Shown here one piece after another: positions 29,601 through 38,186 of a stretch of 64,000 nucleotides of DNA (positions are counted from its first letter, which is position 1; each line of letters opens with the position of its first letter). Source of the stretch: Actinomycetota bacterium (lineage in GTDB: Bacteria > Actinomycetota > UBA4738 > CADDZG01 > WHSQ01); assembly GCA_030448085.1 (NCBI GenBank), contig JAUJNU010000002.1, positions 50,642 to 114,641 of the forward strand. The letters are read 5' to 3'. The notes under the pieces were generated by a model that worked only from the letters and a program-made list of their open reading frames with translations, had not been told where the DNA came from and did no database searches. A program made the position numbers and the translations under genes.

Positions 29601-29766
29601 CGGCGCAACCATAGACATCTCCTATGCGAGATCTCTCCCCCAGATCGTATGGATCCTGTTCTTCGCGATCGCGTGGATCATGGTGCTCGGCGGCTCCTTC
29701 TCACGCCGTCGGCGTCCCACACAAGTAACGCCACACCGGCCCCGGCGTTCGGCGGTGAGCAGATGA
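26632..29766 (+). CDS. GT2 glycosyltransferase fused to polytopic membrane domain, frameshifted
   Basis: About 1,044 residues. Residues 1-300 form a GT2 domain: LAIVVTHNGRPWLKDCL, VVDDASPEP, the metal-binding HDDAAL (DXD-like) and AFSEDLDLCWRARLAGH. After helices near 265-320 come about ten more membrane segments and a C-terminal extracellular part. One loop near 27890-27950, read across frames, gives GLGEPGPAPPALALVGW, similar to the loop of arabinofuranosyltransferase-like membrane enzymes. Indels lie near 27865-27950, 28100-28180, 28455, 28920 and 29545. The ATGA overlap at 29763 couples it to the DUF5719 gene. Confidence 0.82.
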
Positions 29767-31154
29767 CCGAGCGGCGCCGTGAGGCCGTGTTCGCTTTCGG
29801 GATAGCGCTTCTCATCGCGCTCGGCCTCCTCTACGAGGCGATGGCAAACCCTGTTTCCATCCCGCCGGAGCGCCCGGTCGCCGAGGGCCTCTTCGAGGAG
29901 CGCGCGCTCTTCTGCCCCTCGATCCCCCAGGGCGCCGAGGGAAAGGCTGAGGTGACGATCTTCTCCTCAGATACCGAGGCCGCCGTGCCCGTGGGGCTTG
30001 GGGGTGAGACCGATGTGGACGCCGAGGTTCCCGAGGGCGAGGTCTCGGTGATCGAGGTCGAGGACAGGGTCCCGTTGAACGTGATCGGCAAGGGGGCCGC
30101 GCTGAGTGCCGCCGTCTCGATGAGGGCGGAAGAGCCACGGCAGGGGGAGGCATCCACCCCCTGCGCTCGCAAGGCCGCTCCCGAGTGGTTCTTCCCGGAA
30201 GGCTCCAGCGCCTTCCGTTACGACCAAAGGATCCTGCTCTACAACCCGTTCCCCGACGAGGCGGTTATGCAGGTGCGGTTCGTCACACCCGGGGGCGAAA
30301 GGGCGCCGGCCGGGCTGGCGAACATCGGCGTTCCCGCAGGGGAGTTGGTGCAGGTCCGGCTCGAGAAGGCCGTGGAGATCAAGGAGCTTCTCTCTACGGT
30401 CGTTAGCTCCGTCCGGGGCCGGGTGGTCGCCTGGAGACTCGCATTCGAGAAGCTCGAAGGCCGGCCAGAAGGGGTGGATCTTTCACTGGGCTCTACGACG
30501 CCGAGCCCCAACTGGTTCTTCCCGGTGGGAGCCGTGGGTGAGGGGAGCGATGAACGAGTGACGGTGATGAATCCCGGGGACCGAGAGGCGACCTTCTCCG
30601 TCTCGTTCGTCACGGCGAAGGACGTCATCCAACCCCCTGAGTTGGTGGAGATAACGGTGCGTCCGAACAGATCCCGCTCCTTCTTGCTCGGGGAGATAAA
30701 GACGAAGAAGGGCGAGCCTCCAGGGGAGGGAAGCGTCATCGTGAGGTCGGGGAACGGAGCCCCGATCGTCGCAGAGCACACGGTCGTCTACGAGAGCGAT
30801 GGGCTCGAGGGCACTGCGTCCGAGATGGGGATCCCGGCGGGAGCCAAGGGATGGTGGATAGGACCTGCGGTTGCGAGCCCCACCACCGACCGCATCGCCC
30901 TCATGAACCTCGGTTCCAGTGACGCGAGGGTGACGGCGACCGTCCTGTCACAAGGCGCGCCTTTGGAATTGGAGCCCATGAGGGTGCCCCCGGGCGGGCC
31001 TTTCGTGATCGACCTCAGCGATGAGAACGTCGAGGGGCAGAGCGCGGTTCTGCTCGAGTCGGATCAGGACGTGGCGGTGGAGCGGGTAGCCCAATCGAAG
31101 GCCGGGGACATCGGGCTTATCGCGGGCGTGCCGATCACGCCGATCGAGCCTTGA
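29763..31154 (+). CDS. DUF5719 membrane-anchored extracytoplasmic protein
   Basis: Intact 463-residue protein. An N-terminal helix (AVFAFGIALLIALGLLYEAM) anchors a beta-rich extracellular domain with repeated WFFPxG motifs (EWFFPEGSS, NWFFPVGAV, WWIGPAV), each followed by an LYNP/VMNP/LMNL-type strand. This pattern matches DUF5719, which in actinobacteria commonly sits beside a large glycosyltransferase as here. It is probably an accessory to that enzyme; no reaction is known. The start overlaps the upstream stop by 4 nt. Confidence 0.82.
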   Translation: MTERRREAVFAFGIALLIALGLLYEAMANPVSIPPERPVAEGLFEERALFCPSIPQGAEGKAEVTIFSSDTEAAVPVGLGGETDVDAEVPEGEVSVIEVEDRVPLNVIGKGAALSAAVSMRAEEPRQGEASTPCARKAAPEWFFPEGSSAFRYDQRILLYNPFPDEAVMQVRFVTPGGERAPAGLANIGVPAGELVQVRLEKAVEIKELLSTVVSSVRGRVVAWRLAFEKLEGRPEGVDLSLGSTTPSPNWFFPVGAVGEGSDERVTVMNPGDREATFSVSFVTAKDVIQPPELVEITVRPNRSRSFLLGEIKTKKGEPPGEGSVIVRSGNGAPIVAEHTVVYESDGLEGTASEMGIPAGAKGWWIGPAVASPTTDRIALMNLGSSDARVTATVLSQGAPLELEPMRVPPGGPFVIDLSDENVEGQSAVLLESDQDVAVERVAQSKAGDIGLIAGVPITPIEP

Positions 31155-31929
31155 TGAGGTTCTCCTCGGCTGCATAGGTCTCGGTCGCGGCCACGAAGCT
31201 TTCGAACAGGCGCTGCTCCCGATGGTCCACGGGAGCCATCACCTCGGGGTGCCATTGCACGCCTATGACCCAGGCCCGGTCCTTCATGATGAGGCCCTCG
31301 AGGACCCCGTCGGTCGACCACGCGACCTCTTCGAGTCCGGGGGCAACGACCTCGGGCCCCTGGTGGTGGTGGGAGTTGACCGCGAGCTCCGTCGTCCCGA
31401 GGATCTGCGCCAGGTGCGTGTCCTCCTTCACGTGGAGCTGATGAGCGGGCTCGGCTCGCGGCATGTCCCGCCAGTGCTCGAGCCGTTCGGGGTTATCTTA
31501 AAGGTGTAGATCCATCTTTCCGACGAGGTAGATGTTCAGAAGCTGGAAGCCCCGGCAGATGGCGAAGATCGGCATCTCTCTTTCGAGAGCCTCTGCGAGG
31601 ATCGCCAGATCGAAATCGTCCCTAGGGCGACTTACCTTGTCGGTGCGGGGGTGGGGTTCGGCGCCGTAGACCGCGGGGTCGATGTCGCCGCCGCCGGGAA
31701 GCAGGAGGCCCACGGCCCCGTCGAGGCACGAGGTGTCTCCGGGCTCGAGCTCTACCTCCACGGGAAGTGCGTCGGGGGCGGGGGAGTCGGGGCGAAGGGG
31801 GAACGGTGAGTGCACCGTAGGGCGCCCACCGGCTTGGTGCACCGCCCGCGCGTAGAGCAGTGGGATCCGGCCGGCGCCGTCCAGCCCCTGCCCCGTTATG
31901 ACGATGTGGCCACTGCCCGTGGTATCCAA
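31135..31929 (-). CDS. Class I glutamine amidotransferase-like hydrolase (peptidase C26), frameshifted
   Basis: Gamma-glutamyl hydrolase-type enzyme, about 264 residues. The N-terminal frame has LLLPGGGDIDPAVYG and the nucleophile region IFAICRGFQLLNIY (Cys). After an indel near 31480-31500 the second frame supplies HHHQG and the catalytic GVQWHPEV (His, Glu). Relatives hydrolyse gamma-glutamyl-GABA or similar amides; the substrate is unknown. The start is uncertain: TTG at 31929 is a guess. The stop overlaps the end of the DUF5719 gene by about 20 nt, convergently. Confidence 0.8.
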
Positions 31930-31965
31930 GTCCTCGGTTTTCCCCTCGATCAGCTGAGGTTGCGA

Positions 31966-33117
31966 ATGAACGATGGTATGCGCTTCGAGACGAAGGCGAT
32001 CCACGCCGGCCAAGAGCCCGATCCTGCGACCGGTGCGGCAATCGTCCCTATCTATCAAACATCAACCTACGTCCAAGATTCCGTAGGCGAGCACAAAGGC
32101 TTCGAATACTCCCGGACCGACAACCCGACGCGCCGGGCCCTCGAGGTCTGCTTGGCCGCTCTCGAGGGATGCTCCGATGCCGTCGCTTTCTCGTCGGGCA
32201 TGGCCGCGATAACGACGCTGGCCCTGACGCTCAAGTCGGGCGACCGTGTCCTCTTGACCGACGACGTCTACGGAGGCACGTACCGCCTCTTTGCCAAGGT
32301 CTTGAACGACATGGGGATCGAGCTCGCCACCGTGGACATGTCGGCCCCCGACGCGGTGCGGGCGGCGGCCGGGGACGGCGGAGCCCAGCTGATGATCGCC
32401 GAGAGCCCCACGAACCCGTTGCTCCGCATCCTGGACATCGCCGAGCTCGCGGACATCGCGCATGAGGTGGGGGCGCTCCTCGCAGTCGACAACACGTTCG
32501 CCACTCCCTATATCCAGCGTCCGCTCGAGCTTGGCGCCGACGTCACGATCTACTCGGCTACCAAGTACCTCGGGGGGCACTCCGACCTCGTGATGGGCGC
32601 GCTCGCCACGGGTGACGAGGAGCTGGCCGCCCGGCTCCGCTACCTGCAGAACGCGGTCGGGGCGGTCCCCGGTCCCTTCGACTCCTGGCTCTTGCTCCGG
32701 GGACTGAGGACCCTCGGGCTGAGGATGGAAGCACACTCCAAGAACGCCGCGATCGTGGCGGAGTGGCTCGAGCAGCAGCCGACCGTAACGACCGTCCACT
32801 ACCCCGGCTCCCCCTCGTTCCGGGGCCACGACGTTGCTACGAGGCAGATGGCTGCCGCGGGAGAGCCGCTCTACGGGGGAATGGTGTCGTTCGAGGCGGA
32901 GACCGAGGAGCGGGCCCTCGAGGTTTGCGCACGGACCGAGCTTTTCTTCCTCGCCGAGTCACTCGGGGGGGTGGAGTCCCTCATCGAGCACCCGGGTCAG
33001 ATGACTCACCTGTCTCTGGCCGGCTCCCCGAGCGAGGTGCCCGGCACCCTCGTCCGCCTCTCCGTAGGCATCGAGCACCCCGACGACCTCATAGCCGACC
33101 TAAAAAGCGCGTTCTGA
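31966..33117 (+). CDS. Cystathionine gamma-synthase/lyase (PLP-dependent)
   Basis: Cys/Met-metabolism PLP enzyme, 383 residues, cytoplasmic tetramer in the family. It carries TKAIHAGQEPDPATGA at the N-terminus, YSRTDNPTR, SSGMAAI, and the PLP Lys in YSATKYLGGHSD. Synthase and lyase cannot be separated from sequence alone. With the convergent cystathionine beta-synthase at 33198-34592 it makes a transsulfuration pair, which favours a lyase or bifunctional role. The ATG at 31966 is preceded by TGAGG; a later in-frame ATG at 31978 is possible. Confidence 0.93.
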   Translation: MNDGMRFETKAIHAGQEPDPATGAAIVPIYQTSTYVQDSVGEHKGFEYSRTDNPTRRALEVCLAALEGCSDAVAFSSGMAAITTLALTLKSGDRVLLTDDVYGGTYRLFAKVLNDMGIELATVDMSAPDAVRAAAGDGGAQLMIAESPTNPLLRILDIAELADIAHEVGALLAVDNTFATPYIQRPLELGADVTIYSATKYLGGHSDLVMGALATGDEELAARLRYLQNAVGAVPGPFDSWLLLRGLRTLGLRMEAHSKNAAIVAEWLEQQPTVTTVHYPGSPSFRGHDVATRQMAAAGEPLYGGMVSFEAETEERALEVCARTELFFLAESLGGVESLIEHPGQMTHLSLAGSPSEVPGTLVRLSVGIEHPDDLIADLKSAF

Positions 33118-33197
33118 GTGGACCCAGGGGCCAGAAATGGGCCGATATCCCGACAAGAACCTCGTCGGTGGGGTGGAGGGGACGACGCCCCGGCTCC

Positions 33198-34592
33198 CTA
33201 GGCGCTCTGGTGAGCGAGGAACTCGAGCAGGTCCGCCCGGGACAGAACGGCGACCGGCCGCTCCCCGTCGGCGACGACTATCGCCTCGGCCCCCCTGGAC
33301 AGGTCGGCGAACATCTCCTCGACACCGGCCGATGACTGAACGACCGGCAGTGGAGCGTCCATGACCTCGGCGACGTCCCGGGTGATCGCGTTCCGGTCAC
33401 GGAAGACCCTGTCTAGCAATGAGCGCTCGTGGATCGAGCCGACGATCTCCGAGATCTCCTCGGGCTTGTCCGAACGGGCAACCGGCACCTGCGAGATCCC
33501 GTACGCCTGTAGGAGGTCGATCGCGGCCCCCACCTTCTCGTGTGAGCGGATGACCACGAGGTCCGGGATCGAGGTCCCTTGGCGAGCCTTCTCGCTCGTC
33601 ACTTCACCGATCCGGGCCGCGGTGCCGGGCCTGTCGGTGAAGCCGTGCTCCATCATCCAGGACTCGTTGTAGAGCTTCGAGAGATAGCTCTTGCCCGAGT
33701 CCGGGAGCAGCACCAGAACGACGTCGTCCCCCGAGCACTCCGCCGCGACCTCGAGAGCGGCCCACACGGCGGTGCCCCCGGAGCCACCCAGCAGGACCCC
33801 TTCTTCCTTCGTCATGCGCCTCGCCGTGAGGAAGGAGTCGCGGTCGGACACCGTGATCCAGCGGTCGATCACAGAGGGGTCGAGGGTCTCCGGCCACGAG
33901 TCCTTGCCGATCCCCTCGACGAGGTAGGGACGCTGCTCCGGGCTCGTGTAGATCGAGCCCTCCGGGTCGGCGCCGACGATCGTTATGTCGGGGGACTTCT
34001 CCTTCAAGTAGCGGCCCACGCCGGAGATCGTGCCGCCGGTCCCGACGCCGACGACGACGTGGGTGACCTTGCCCTCGGTCTGCTCCCAGATCTCGGGCCC
34101 GGTCGTGGCGTAGTGAGCCTGAGGGTTCTCGCCGTTGTGATACTGGTTCGGCTGATAGGCACCCGGGATCTCCTCGGTGAGACGGTCGGCCACCAGGTAG
34201 TAGGACTCGGGCGAGTCTGCGGGGACGGCCGTGGGGGTGATGACGACTTCGGCCCCGTAGGCGCGCAGGAGGGCGATCTTCTCCTGGCTCATCTTGTCGG
34301 GCATCGTGAAGATGCAGCGGTAGCCCCTGATGGCGGCGGCGATGGCGAGCCCCACACCCGTGTTCCCTGAGGTGGGCTCGACGATCGTGCCGCCCGGGCG
34401 CAGGTCCCCCCGGACCTCGGCCGCCTCGATCATCCGGATGCCGATCCTGTCCTTCACGCTGCCCCCGGGGTTCAGCATCTCCAGCTTGCCGATGAGGGTG
34501 CAGGGAAGGCCCTTGCTGATGTTGCCCAGCCGGAGCAGAGGAGTCTGCCCGATCAAGTCGAGCAGGGACTCGTTGATCTTCATCCATCCCAT
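33198..34592 (-). CDS. Cystathionine beta-synthase with C-terminal CBS domains
   Basis: PLP enzyme that condenses serine and homocysteine; 464 residues. The catalytic domain has MLNPGGSVKDRIG (PLP Lys), PTSGNTGVGLAI (substrate loop), GTGGTISGVG (phosphate loop) and GSGGTAVWAAL. The C-terminal 120 residues form two CBS repeats (SHEKVGAAIDLLQAYGISQV; AGVEEMFADL ... RPVAVLSRADLLEF), which in other members bind adenosyl ligands and regulate activity. The homocysteine source is adenosylhomocysteinase, encoded at 46107. The start could be 34592 or the in-frame ATG at 34583. Confidence 0.94.
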   Translation of the reverse strand: MGWMKINESLLDLIGQTPLLRLGNISKGLPCTLIGKLEMLNPGGSVKDRIGIRMIEAAEVRGDLRPGGTIVEPTSGNTGVGLAIAAAIRGYRCIFTMPDKMSQEKIALLRAYGAEVVITPTAVPADSPESYYLVADRLTEEIPGAYQPNQYHNGENPQAHYATTGPEIWEQTEGKVTHVVVGVGTGGTISGVGRYLKEKSPDITIVGADPEGSIYTSPEQRPYLVEGIGKDSWPETLDPSVIDRWITVSDRDSFLTARRMTKEEGVLLGGSGGTAVWAALEVAAECSGDDVVLVLLPDSGKSYLSKLYNESWMMEHGFTDRPGTAARIGEVTSEKARQGTSIPDLVVIRSHEKVGAAIDLLQAYGISQVPVARSDKPEEISEIVGSIHERSLLDRVFRDRNAITRDVAEVMDAPLPVVQSSAGVEEMFADLSRGAEAIVVADGERPVAVLSRADLLEFLAHQSA

Positions 34593-34677
34593 CGTTCACC
34601 ACACGGGGGACCTGCGCAAATGCTCGCTGTCCGAAAGGTCGCGAAGATGCCCCCTTCCACAGTTCCTACAGGGGTCG

Positions 34678-34683
34678 TAGGAT
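34678..34683 (+). promoter_or_regulatory. -10 box (L,D-transpeptidase)
   Basis: TAGGAT followed by 8 nt and the ATG at 34692, again without a ribosome site. An in-frame ATG at 34620 lies upstream of this box and is therefore not favoured. Confidence 0.45.
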
Positions 34684-34691
34684 GGCCCCTC

Positions 34692-35885
34692 ATGACTGAC
34701 GGCCAAGAGACGAGAGCGGGCGCAAATACAGAGGTCTTCTCCGCAGCTGAGGAGGGCAGGTCGCCGCGCTGGCGTCGCCGGCTCCTCATCGGGTCTGCGG
34801 TGCTCGTGGGCCTGCTCGCTCTTGGCGTCGCCGGCGTCTCCTATGCCGCCCTCAACTACAGCAAGAGTTACGAAGGTCGGATCCTGCCGGGGGCAAGCAT
34901 CGCTGGTGTCGACGTCGGGGGCATGGATGCCGAGGAGGCCAAGGCCGCAGTTCGCGCCGCCATCGGACCGCAGCTCGACCGGGTCATCACCGTCCGGTGG
35001 AAGGAGAAGACCTGGAGGGTGACGCCACGCAAGCTCGGCGCCCACTCCGACCTTTCGGCCGCCATCAAGGCAGCGCTCGCCAAGAGCGGTCGGGCGACGT
35101 TCATGGACAAGATGAAGATGCGTGTCTTCGGGGACACCCTCCCCTTCAAGCGGAAGGTGGCGATCACCTATCCCAGGCAGGGCGTGCGGGGATTCATCGA
35201 GGGGATCGCTTCCCCCCTCCATAAGAAGCCCGTGGACGCGACCCTCGATTATTCGACGGGCTGGGTCGAGATCACCGAGGCCAAGATGGGCCGCAAGGTT
35301 CTCGTGTCCAAGGCCCGCACGTTGCTGAACAAGGCCCTCCGGACCGGCAAATCCAAGGTCGAGCTGCCCGTGAAGGCCCTCGAGCCCGAGGAGATGGGCG
35401 AGTCCTACGACCAGGTGCTCCTCGTTCGAAGCGGCGAGAACAAGCTCTACCTGTACCAGGACGGCGAGATCACCAACACCTGGACCGTCGCCCCCGGTCT
35501 GCCCGAGTACCGCACGCCGACCGGCTTGTTCTCCGTCACCGAGAAGCGGTACATGCCGACCTGGGTCAACCCCTCGCCCGACACCTGGGGTAAGAACCTT
35601 CCGGCGGAGATCCCGCCCGGGCCGGGAAACCCTCTCGGTCTTCGCGCTATCAACTGGTCTGCCCCCGCCATCCGCTTCCACGGGACGAGCGCCACCTACT
35701 CCCTCGGCTACAACGCCTCGCACGGTTGCGTGCGCATGTCGAACGCCGATGTCATCGAGCTCTACGACCTCATCGATGTCGGAACCCCGATCGTCTCGCT
35801 CGAGGTCGGGCCCCTGAAGCCCCTCTACGCCAAGACTTCGAATCCGGACCCGGACCGGGTCACCCAGCGCGGCCAGAGCGACTAG
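34692..35885 (+). CDS. L,D-transpeptidase (YkuD) with peptidoglycan-binding domain
   Basis: Membrane-anchored peptidoglycan cross-linking enzyme, 397 residues. Order: basic cytoplasmic tail, one helix (LLIGSAVLVGLLALGVAGVS, about 34-54), two PG-binding-4-like repeats (GVDVGGMDAEEAKAAV ... ; about 70-230) and a C-terminal YkuD domain (about 240-375). The domain's His and Cys catalytic residues are in FHGTSATYSLGYNASHGCVRM. It makes 3-3 cross-links or attaches proteins to the wall; actinobacteria rely heavily on such enzymes. The frame is intact. Confidence 0.94.
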   Translation: MTDGQETRAGANTEVFSAAEEGRSPRWRRRLLIGSAVLVGLLALGVAGVSYAALNYSKSYEGRILPGASIAGVDVGGMDAEEAKAAVRAAIGPQLDRVITVRWKEKTWRVTPRKLGAHSDLSAAIKAALAKSGRATFMDKMKMRVFGDTLPFKRKVAITYPRQGVRGFIEGIASPLHKKPVDATLDYSTGWVEITEAKMGRKVLVSKARTLLNKALRTGKSKVELPVKALEPEEMGESYDQVLLVRSGENKLYLYQDGEITNTWTVAPGLPEYRTPTGLFSVTEKRYMPTWVNPSPDTWGKNLPAEIPPGPGNPLGLRAINWSAPAIRFHGTSATYSLGYNASHGCVRMSNADVIELYDLIDVGTPIVSLEVGPLKPLYAKTSNPDPDRVTQRGQSD

Positions 35886-35887
35886 AC

Positions 35888-36688
35888 CTGGGCACGGGGA
35901 GAACACCCCCGAGGTTCGGGGAAGAGGACCGCCGCCTCTCGTACGGGACTTATCTGCAGGTTCCGGACCTCTTAACGCTGCAGCAGCTCGAGTCGGATCC
36001 TCCCGCTCACGACGAGCTCTTGTTCATCATCGTGCACCAGGTGTACGAGCTGTGGTTCAAGCAGATCCTCTTCGAGCTCGAAACCGTGCGAGAGCTCTTG
36101 TTCTCCGACTGCCTCCCGATGGTTCGTCACCTCCTCGGTCGCGTTCACACGATCGAGAGGGTCCTGATCGAGCAGATCCCCGTGATCGAAAGCATGTCGC
36201 CACAGGATTTCCTCGAGTTCCGCACGCACCTGGCGCCCGCGAGCGGGTTCCAGTCGATCCAGTTCCGGGAGATCGAGTTCATCTCCGGGCTCAAGGACCC
36301 CGTTTACCTCGAGCGACTCAGCCTCACCGAGGACCAGCGCGCGGCTATGGAAGGGCGACTCGAGGACCCAACCTTGTGGGACGCGTTCTGTGCCGTGCTC
36401 GAGAAGCGAGGGCTGCCGATGCCGGCCGACGATGAAGAGACGAGGCGTGCCAGCCTCCTCACGATCGCGAGGGACAGGGACAAGTACGTCGACGAGTGGA
36501 TCGCTGCCGAGGCACTTCTGACCCACGATCAGCTGATCGCCACCTGGCGCCAGCGCCATGTCCTGATGGTCGAGCGTCAGATCGGGACGAAGTCCGGGAC
36601 CGGCGGCTCAACCGGTGCGCCGTATTTGAGGACCACCCTCGACAAGCGCTTCTACCCGGATCTCTGGGATCTGAGGAGCTACCTCTAA
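35888..36688 (+). CDS. Tryptophan 2,3-dioxygenase
   Basis: Heme enzyme that opens tryptophan to N-formylkynurenine. Family blocks are LSYGTYLQVPDLLTLQ, the heme-ligand region FIIVHQVYELWFKQ (His), LAPASGFQSIQFREIEF and KSGTGGSTGAPYL, where the Thr contacts substrate. About 266 residues are readable, near the usual 270-280. No standard start codon lies at the expected place: the first residues before RTPPRFGEEDRRLSYG follow a CTG at 35888, so an indel may have removed the start, or translation begins inside the L,D-transpeptidase gene. No other kynurenine-pathway gene is nearby. Confidence 0.9.
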   Translation: MGTGRTPPRFGEEDRRLSYGTYLQVPDLLTLQQLESDPPAHDELLFIIVHQVYELWFKQILFELETVRELLFSDCLPMVRHLLGRVHTIERVLIEQIPVIESMSPQDFLEFRTHLAPASGFQSIQFREIEFISGLKDPVYLERLSLTEDQRAAMEGRLEDPTLWDAFCAVLEKRGLPMPADDEETRRASLLTIARDRDKYVDEWIAAEALLTHDQLIATWRQRHVLMVERQIGTKSGTGGSTGAPYLRTTLDKRFYPDLWDLRSYL

Positions 36689-36815
36689 GAGCGCGAAAGA
36701 GAGCGCGAACAAATCACGGCCCGACCTCTTGCCATCAATGTGCGACCGGGCTTAAGATGGAGGGGTACCTCGAAGAGATAAGTAGGCCTCGGCCGAACGT
36801 CACTTCGGGGTACAT

Positions 36816-36822
36816 TTTTTTG
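36816..36822 (+). repeat. Left target-site duplication of the transposon
   Basis: TTTTTTG immediately outside the left inverted repeat, matching 39592-39598. One additional T precedes it at 36815. Confidence 0.6.
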
Positions 36823-36845
36823 GGTAACGAACGGGTTGACTCACC
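36823..36845 (+). repeat. Left terminal inverted repeat
   Basis: 23 bp beginning GGTAACGAACGGG, exact reverse complement of 39569-39591. It contains an inward TTGACT that looks like a -35 box, but spacing to the transposase -10 box is 26 bp, too long for a standard promoter. Confidence 0.9.
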
Positions 36846-36867
36846 AAAAACTGTCGCACCCCCTCCC

Positions 36868-36873
36868 TAGAGT
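36868..36873 (+). promoter_or_regulatory. -10 box of leaderless transposase promoter
   Basis: TAGAGT followed by 6 nt (GGGGTT) and the ATG at 36880. The flanking CCCC and GGGG could pair over the box. Confidence 0.5.
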
Positions 36874-36879
36874 GGGGTT

Positions 36880-37839
36880 ATGGAACAGCGACAGACCCCC
36901 ACCGACCAGAGCCACAAGCAGCCCCAGACCCTTCTAGAGGCAGTCCGCTACTTCGCGGATGAGGACGTGGCTCACTCCTTCGCAGCCACGATCCGCTGGC
37001 CCGAAGGCCCGACCTGCCCCCGGTGCGGTTGCAAGGAATACTCCTACCTCAGCACCCGCAAGCTCTGGAAGTGCAAGGACAAGGAGTGCCGCTACCAGTA
37101 CTCCCTGAAGAAGGGGACGATCTTCGAGGACAGCCCCCTCGGCTTCGACAAGTGGCTCCCTGCTATCTGGCTCCTCGTCAACTGCAAGAACGGGGTTTCC
37201 TCCCACGAACTTGCCCGCTCCCTTGGGGTCCACCAGGAAAGCGCCTGGCACATGCTTGGGCGAATCCGCCTGGCTCTGGAGCTTGGGAGCTTCGAGAAGC
37301 TTTCCGGTGAGGTCGAGGCCGATGAGTCCTACGTCGGGGGCAAGGGCATCAACATGCACAAGTCCAAGAAGGCCAAGTTCGGGGGCAAGCGCGGGATCGC
37401 CATGAACAAGACCGCTGTGATGGGCATCAAGCAGCGGGACGGTCGGATCATCGCCAACGTGGTCCCGAACACCCGCCGCCCTGTGATCCACGATCAGATT
37501 CACCGCCACGTCGAAGAAGGCTCGACGGTCTACTCCGACAAGCTCCTGTCGTACCTGGGCCTCGAAGGTGACTACGACCACCAGGCAATTGACCACATGG
37601 TGGCCTACGTGGACGGCAAGATCAGCACCAACCAGATTGAGAACTTCTGGGCGCTCATGAAGCGGGCGCTGAAGGGCACTTACGTCTCGGTCCAGCCAGA
37701 GCACCTCCAGCGGTACGTCACCGAGGAGGTCTATCGGTTCAACAACCGCCACGGAGCCGATGGGGGCCGGTTCGAGACCGCCCTACGGGGGACCGAGGGG
37801 AAGCGCCTCACGTACAAGGCTCTAGCAGGGAAGGGCTAG
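36880..37839 (+). CDS. IS1595-family (ISXO2-like) transposase
   Basis: DDE-type transposase, 319 residues, intact. An N-terminal zinc ribbon (CPRCGCKEY ... CKDKECRYQ, about 46-72) is followed by LARSLGVHQESAWHMLGRIR, a helix-turn-helix-like segment. The catalytic core has VEADESYVGGKG (first Asp), VYSDKLLSYLGL (second Asp) and STNQIENFWALMKRALKGTY, the Asn/Glu block of ISXO2-like enzymes. The frame is undamaged and the inverted repeats are perfect, so the element may be recent or active. The stop shares a CTAG with the convergent cargo gene. Confidence 0.95.
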   Translation: MEQRQTPTDQSHKQPQTLLEAVRYFADEDVAHSFAATIRWPEGPTCPRCGCKEYSYLSTRKLWKCKDKECRYQYSLKKGTIFEDSPLGFDKWLPAIWLLVNCKNGVSSHELARSLGVHQESAWHMLGRIRLALELGSFEKLSGEVEADESYVGGKGINMHKSKKAKFGGKRGIAMNKTAVMGIKQRDGRIIANVVPNTRRPVIHDQIHRHVEEGSTVYSDKLLSYLGLEGDYDHQAIDHMVAYVDGKISTNQIENFWALMKRALKGTYVSVQPEHLQRYVTEEVYRFNNRHGADGGRFETALRGTEGKRLTYKALAGKG

Positions 37840-38045
37840 ATCGCTACAACATCCTCCGCCGGCCAAGCCAAGGAACTGGGACCGCGCCCCGCACTCCGAG
37901 CCGCTTCCCATTCCTCAAAGGGAGCCACCCACACGATGGCGAAATCCCGACCCATTACGACCGGACTCGTGGCGACGCATTCTTTCTGCTCCCCAAAGGC
38001 GGTTACAGCCACGACCTTCGTTCCCTCTTCAATTTTCTTAGTCAC
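37836..38045 (-). CDS. Small cargo protein of unknown function
   Basis: A 69-residue protein starting VTKKIEEGTKVVAVTAFGEQ and ending with a Trp-containing acidic/basic tail (VAPFEEWEAA). The start is well supported: GGAGG lies about 7 nt upstream of the GTG at 38045. The body looks like a small beta-rich domain. It is convergent with the transposase, their TAG stops overlapping in one CTAG, and divergent from the DUF5343-like gene across an AT-rich 141 bp gap. I do not recognise the family. Confidence 0.55.
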   Translation of the reverse strand: MTKKIEEGTKVVAVTAFGEQKECVATSPVVMGRDFAIVWVAPFEEWEAARSAGRGPSSLAWPAEDVVAI

Positions 38046-38186
38046 TCGAAAACACCTCCAGTCCTGCAACTATGCAGTAATCCATATCGCAATGCAAAAC
38101 TATTTCTGCACAATGTCTTGACGCGGCTTAAACTCGCGGCGTAGCCTATGGCTCAATCAAACGGCTTACGCCAGAAGGAGTGAAAG
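38046..38186. promoter_or_regulatory. AT-rich divergent promoter region of the transposon cargo
   Basis: An unusually AT-rich stretch for this genome. For the plus strand TTGACG (38118-38123), 18 bp, TAGCCT (38142-38147) can drive the DUF5343-like gene, with AGAAGGAG before its ATG. A 5 bp dyad CTGCA-N4-TGCAG lies at 38063-38076. A minus-strand promoter is less clear. Confidence 0.5.
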
